NCBI GenBank assembly: GCA_013396995.1 | Contig: VWZP01008131.1 | Coordinates: 248,001-312,000, forward strand | Length of the DNA: 64,000 bases | From: Dicaeum eximium | Taxonomy: Eukaryota > Chordata > Aves > Passeriformes > Dicaeidae | Reading direction: 5' to 3' | Shown here: positions 25,801-31,800 of the stretch, in pieces | Layout: each line of letters opens with the position of its first letter | How positions within the stretch are numbered: the first letter of the stretch is position 1 | The notes under the pieces: generated by a model | What the model was told of the DNA's origin: nothing | Databases searched by the model: none | What the model saw: the letters and a program-made list of their open reading frames with translations, nothing else | Program-made: the position numbers and the translations under genes

Positions 25801-28800
25801 AAAACACCTGAATGTGTTTCATTCACACAGGCACAGGCTCAGACTGGGGCTGGCCCACTTGCCAGAACTATCAGCAGCACTGCAGCAGTTAATAAAACCC
25901 AAGCGCCTTCAGTGTAAAACTGGTAAAACAAATGCACAACAGAAAAAACAGAAAATAGAATGGATTCCTGCAGAGGTACCTGGAGCTGAAATCCAGGACT
26001 CTGAATGGGAATTGCTAAACACAACTGTATCCTGAACTGCCTGAGGTTCACTTATTCCTTCTCATTGTGGTTTGGCAGCATCACAGACCCAGTCTTCCCT
26101 ATCACTCCTGGTTGGAACAAAGGCTGGAACCAAGCAAGGCTCAGAATAATACCTCTGGGTGCTGTTCCTTCCCACTGGAGGAAAACAGCCACAGTAGCCA
26201 GAGCAAAACTTTTCAGCTTTGAATACATCAAGAATTTGTACCCAAATGGAAGTTTGTGGTAACCAGGGTGTAAACACACCACAGCCAGTAGCTGCCTAGG
26301 TCCTGTTTACACATGGAGTAGATTGAGCAGTTGCTGTTATTTGCTCACCTTTTAGTGTTTGAGGTGGTGGCAGGGGCCAGACAAAGCAGGGCAGGGCTAC
26401 ATGACACCACGGGGATGCCCTGACAGCAGGCGAGCCCTCACCTGCCCTTGGTGACACTGTCCCAGTCCTGCAGCACTGCTTGTCCCAGTGCCAGAGCACA
26501 GGGTGGGGAGGGTGCATGGGGCAGTGGGACCTCAGCAAACACTCTTGGCCTGCACATGGAGTAGGGTCTGTCAGCTCCACATGAGCTGGGGAGTCAGGAG
26601 CTGTTTGGCAGCTGCAGGCTCTGCACGTGTCAGCAGTGTTTGGTCTGGGAGGGATGGGTACCTGCATCCTGCAGCATCTGCCTCTGTGGGCTGGCCCTGC
26701 TGTGTGGCCCTGTTGTTCAAAACAACACTGCTGTGCAGGAGACACACATTGAGCCAGCATCCTGCATTTCCCTGCATACAAAGAGGCAGCGTGGTGGGGT
26801 GGTATAGGTGTGCATGGCTTCACCAACATGTCTGTGTGCATCCCCGGGGTTCATGTTGGGTATTTATAGATAGCAGCAGGTGCAGAAAGCCCTGGCCTGT
26901 TTGAAGGGCTGTGAATGTTTCTGAACAAACACACAATAAGATTTTTTCAATGTATGTTTCTGTGTGTATAGTTATAGAAGTGTGTAGGACTGGGCATACA
27001 TATATAAGTAAAGGTGGATGCATGTGGATAGGTAAGTAAAAATGAGCCTGTCTGTAGGTCTCTGCCTCTGTGTACCTGAGAGTATTGCCAAGGGAGGATG
27101 GGAAACAGCAGATCCTGATCACTGAGGCAGCTGTGTTTGAACTATGACAAGCCATTGTTTATCAGCTGTACAGTGTGGCTGGTCCTGCTCCCTCTCGGTA
27201 CCTTCACGTGCAACATAAATGTGGTTTTTGTGTCTGCAGGTTGCAAATACAACCAGGTGAACAGCCACTTCCACTGCATCCGAGAGGGCTGCCAGTTCTC
27301 CTTCCTGCTCAAGCACCAAATGACATCCCATGCCAGGAAGCACATGAGAAGGATGCTGGGGAAGAACTTTGATCGTGTTCCTACTCAGGTAACTCCTCGC
27401 TGTTGAAGCTGCAGATCCACAGGCAGTGTTGGCCCCTTTGGTTGCAGAGCTGGTGCAGTGCCAAGACACTTGTACCCAGACTCTGGGGGATGTCTGTCTT
27501 CACTGGGGGATGCTCCTGGGCAGTGGGAGTACACCCAAGGTAGCTTTACCTGGCTGAACCTACACAAGATGAGTAAAGATGAAGAAGCATAGATTGCAGA
27601 GCATTGCTTAGTGCAAACAGCTTTTCCTTGTAAATTTTGTAGAAAAAAAATTGAGAAGGATAAGACTTAAATACTCATATTTACAACTTGCACTCTCTCC
27701 CAGCTCTTTCAGTATATACAATTGGCTTATTAAAGTTAACGTGCTTAGGATGTGGAAAAATTGAACATGCTGGTTAAAGCAGATATTTCCTGTTGCATAT
27801 AAAGAATTCACCCACGATGGGAGAAATACCAACCTTGAAATTTCTCTTCCCTTATTGATGTGGATTTAATTGGGGCATCCCCTGTCCTCTCTCGGGAAGT
27901 GGTTCCAGCATCTGGCTGCTGCAGGACCCACGGTGAGGGGGCAATGCCAGCATTAACACCTCCTTTTTGGGAGCACATCAGGATCCACACACCAGGGTGC
28001 TGTGCCAAGATCAACACTCCAGCTCCCCAGTGCAGCACAATTCACATTGCAGGATGCACGTGCCAGGTTTAGTGCCCTGAGCTCCTGTGCAGGAGGATTC
28101 ATGCTTCTGGCCCCCTTGCCATGGGTTCCACTCACAAGCACGTGCCAGCTATCCCTCATGGGCTGTGGCAGGGGGAGATAAACGTGCAGACAGATGGTTT
28201 TGGTCCTGGTATCTTGCTTTTGGTGTAAAAGTCCCCATCTTGTTCTCCTGCTGCAGGTTATTGGCCACACTCCAAGAAATGAAAATCTCCCCCAGGTTGG
28301 CAGCATGGCACCCAGCCCAGCCTCATCAGGAACCCCAGCTTCCTTTCAGGGACCCCCAAGCATGATGGACACTGAAACAGAAGAGTACATGGATTACACT
28401 GGCTGCAGTCCTGGGGGTATCTCCTCTGAATCCTCCAACATGGACCGCAGCTGCTCCAGCACTCCAGTGGGCAACGAAAGTACTTCAGCAGGTAAGGGAG
28501 GAGGGGCTGTGGGAAATGGATCTCCAGTTGCCTGCTCTCCTGGCAGATAAACTCATAAAAAGAGGCCAAGGGACGGGTGCACCTTAAAATACACACTGTG
28601 CCAACTTCAGCAGTGCCTCAGGCTAACCCAGCTCTCTTCAGCACCTGAGGAAAGATGTCCATCAAAATGTACACCTCAAGCATCCAGGAACTTAGCAGCA
28701 TACCTTTTTCCTCCCATGAAGAGAGTTTTTTGTCCTGGGTCTTGGAGTTGGGTATATTTTAATAGTTGACTTTAAAAAAAATAGAAAAAAAGAGCTGTGG

Positions 28801-31800
28801 GCCCCTTCTGTACTTGTAATTTTCTCTGGTACCTCTTTGTATTTCCTCAAGCAGCATCTGAAGTCAGGCACCTCATTATACTGGTGAAGTACAACAGCAA
28901 ATGTGACATACACAGGGGATAAAACCTATCACATCTTAAGAAAACAACATCTAAAAGCAGCTCACTGAGCTCCCTTCCTCACCCAAAAACTCTGGTTCCA
29001 CTTTGTGCAGGTGAATGGAGCACACTCTCTTCATCCCCTCTTTTGGAAACCAAGTTCCTGCCCTGTTTGCCAGGATCATGCAGAGCCATCTCCCCCTGCC
29101 CTGCATTACAGGGTCAGCTTGTCAGGGGTCAGGTACCTGGTAGGAATTCTGCAATTACAGTGATGATCAGGGATCTCTCAGCTGTACCTTCCCAGGGTTT
29201 ACTGGGATATTCTGCCTCACTTGGCCTTAGTCCCATACACATTTTCCTGGTTTTCTTTCCCTCCCCAGTTAGAGGCCAGCACAGCAGTCACGTTGTAGGA
29301 GCACTGCTGGGTTGTGGCCCCATGACATTATGGCCCCTCCAGAGGGTTCTGGTGGGGCAGTGGTTCCTGGCACACGCCTGTGTACCAGTAGTGGCCCCTG
29401 TGCTAGGAAATGCCCCCCTGCTCTCCAGGTGGGAGCAGTTCCACCTGCCCCGAGTGCCAGAGCACCCTTACAGCTGTTAACTGCAGCAGGCAGCAGCCCT
29501 ATAGATGAACAAGGACTAGAATGAGCAAATGAATCCAGAATTCCTGCCTAAAACCCTGTGTCTCTTCCCCCATACCATAAAGCCACCTTACCTCCTGCAG
29601 AGACAACTCTGCTCTTCCTGGTGCTGTCATATCCTCACCTTTTGTTTCTTCTCTGTTGCAGTTCTGTTTCATACATTTGTGAAGGTATTTTCCATTTTCA
29701 TCGTATTGCTTCTGCTCTTGGGTTCTCATTTCAGTTCTTTTGTTTCTTGTTTTGTTGGATTTTTTTTTGTTTGGTTTGGTTTTACTGTTTTTTCTTTTCT
29801 TTTTTTTTTCTTTTTCTCTGCCTTTTTTTTTCTCTCTCTCCACATTCTCCAGGCTGCCTGGTTCCCTCTACTGCTACCGCTGCTGCCGATGATGCCACCC
29901 ACACTGCACCACAACCTCCACCACCATCTCTGCCTCCATCTTTCTCACCAGCCCTGCTTAGGTCTCCCCTGCCCACCCTGCCCTGTCTGCTGTCCCCCTC
30001 GTGTCTCTCGTACTCGTGGCTCAGTGCCACGCTGGGAGCCAGCAGAGGCATTGCCGTGCCAGCCGCCAGCGCCGCTGGGTTCTCGCCCGCCGCTGCCACT
30101 GCACCTCCAGTCAAAAGTGACGTTCCCTTAGTGCAGGATGCAGCAGGTAACACTTGTTTGCTTTCTCTCCGTGTCCCCACTCACCTGCCCACGTTCTTGC
30201 CCTGCCCCTCTGGGTCTGTGGAGCAGCAAAGGTCTCTCTGTGCCTTAGCAGATGTTCTGCAAGGGCCCAGCCATGCCTGCTCCTTTCCTTGCTGACACAG
30301 AACCACCGCCCAGGGGGAACCAACCACAGCGAATCATGCACAGACATTTGGGTGGATAACTGGGAGCAATTCCTAACTATGAGAAAAACTAACAAAAGCC
30401 ACAGTTAACATGCATTTTCAGTGTCTTGGTAACCTCAGAGTGGGCACAGAGCAAACTTCTGCTCGTGTGGCATTAATGGGACCTGGACTTCTTGGTTAGA
30501 TCTTGCAGGCCACCCAGGCCAGTGCCTGCCACAGTGTGCTGCACACATCTCAGCAGGTGGGTGAGGAGGTACCCAGGTCCTGTGTTTCAGCTGATCCTGC
30601 AAACTTCATACAAAACCACAAAGTTCAGGGGTGCCTTCCCAGGGTGAGGAATGAAGTGCAGGCAGGGTCACATGATGACATCATCAGACAGGACGAGCTG
30701 TTTGTCACACTCGTTATTTATATCTGCTCTAATCAGCTGCAGAAAATACAGATAGGTTTCAGTTTGAAGCTGCCATGATTCCCATGTGTGACTAAGATCA
30801 GAGATGTCTCAGGCTGGGTATTCTCATTCCATCTGGGAATGGCTTTTAGGGCGTGTCTCATTTTTGGCTTCTCTTCCCAACTCCTAGCTCTTTTCTAGCT
30901 AATTAAGGACATCTTTGTGCTTAAAGTTCACACTTAGGAGGCTTCTGGCAGCCTATAAATGTCCCAGTCATTCTTCCTGCCAGTTTTAGTAATATGTAAA
31001 TCCAAGGTCAAAGGTTGGGAGTATGGACCAACTTCACAGCTTTCCAGCTCCAGCTCAAAGGTTTTTCTCAAGGGACTTGGCAGGAGAGGGATCCTTGCCT
31101 TGTCCAGAGGAGTGTGTGCCAATTCACAAAATTCACAAGAAACTCTATCTTTGCTCTTTTTTAACTGAATTGCATGCAGCCTGAAACATTTTTAACCTTG
31201 TGCTGTGCTTCCTCTAATCAAATATTTTTAAGTGTCTTTTGGTTTTACCTTGGTGAATGCTGACATTATTCTGGTTAAAGAAATGATCTTATGGAAAACA
31301 CTTACCATGGGATTGGGTGGGGTTCTCATCCCATCCATTGAGGCTTGTAATCTTCCACAGGGTGCAGGGGCTGAACGTTGGCAAAAGAGGAGAGTGTACC
31401 AAGGTGTCATCCCTTTTCACTGTGCCCTTACTCCAAAACTTTGCCTGTCTGAGAAAACAGAATTGGTTTTCAACTAAAGTTTTAAGCACATCTGTTTGAA
31501 ATATTTTAAGAGCTGTGTAGATACAGAGTTTTAAACAGGTAAAATTCTAATTATTTCCCATCCAGAGTCTTTTATCTGAGATGGGTTATCCCATATTCCC
31601 ATCCAAAGACAGACAATGTGAGCAGTAATTAATTAATGCTAAGGAACTTGATGGTTTGGCTGTAATTTTATTAAAAGGAGTTAATCTGGACAGCAGCAAC
31701 TTGTCCAGGCACCACTGCACTTACATGAGTTGGCTGGGAGTGGAGAAGTGGATTTTACAACACCAGATGTTTAGCGGGGAGCAGAGAGTAAATTGGTCAC

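Noticed and set aside
29558..30295. 245-residue single-exon gene
   Set aside because: Its central part is CASZ1 exon C16 flanked by good splice sites; the rest is T-rich intron and downstream intron.
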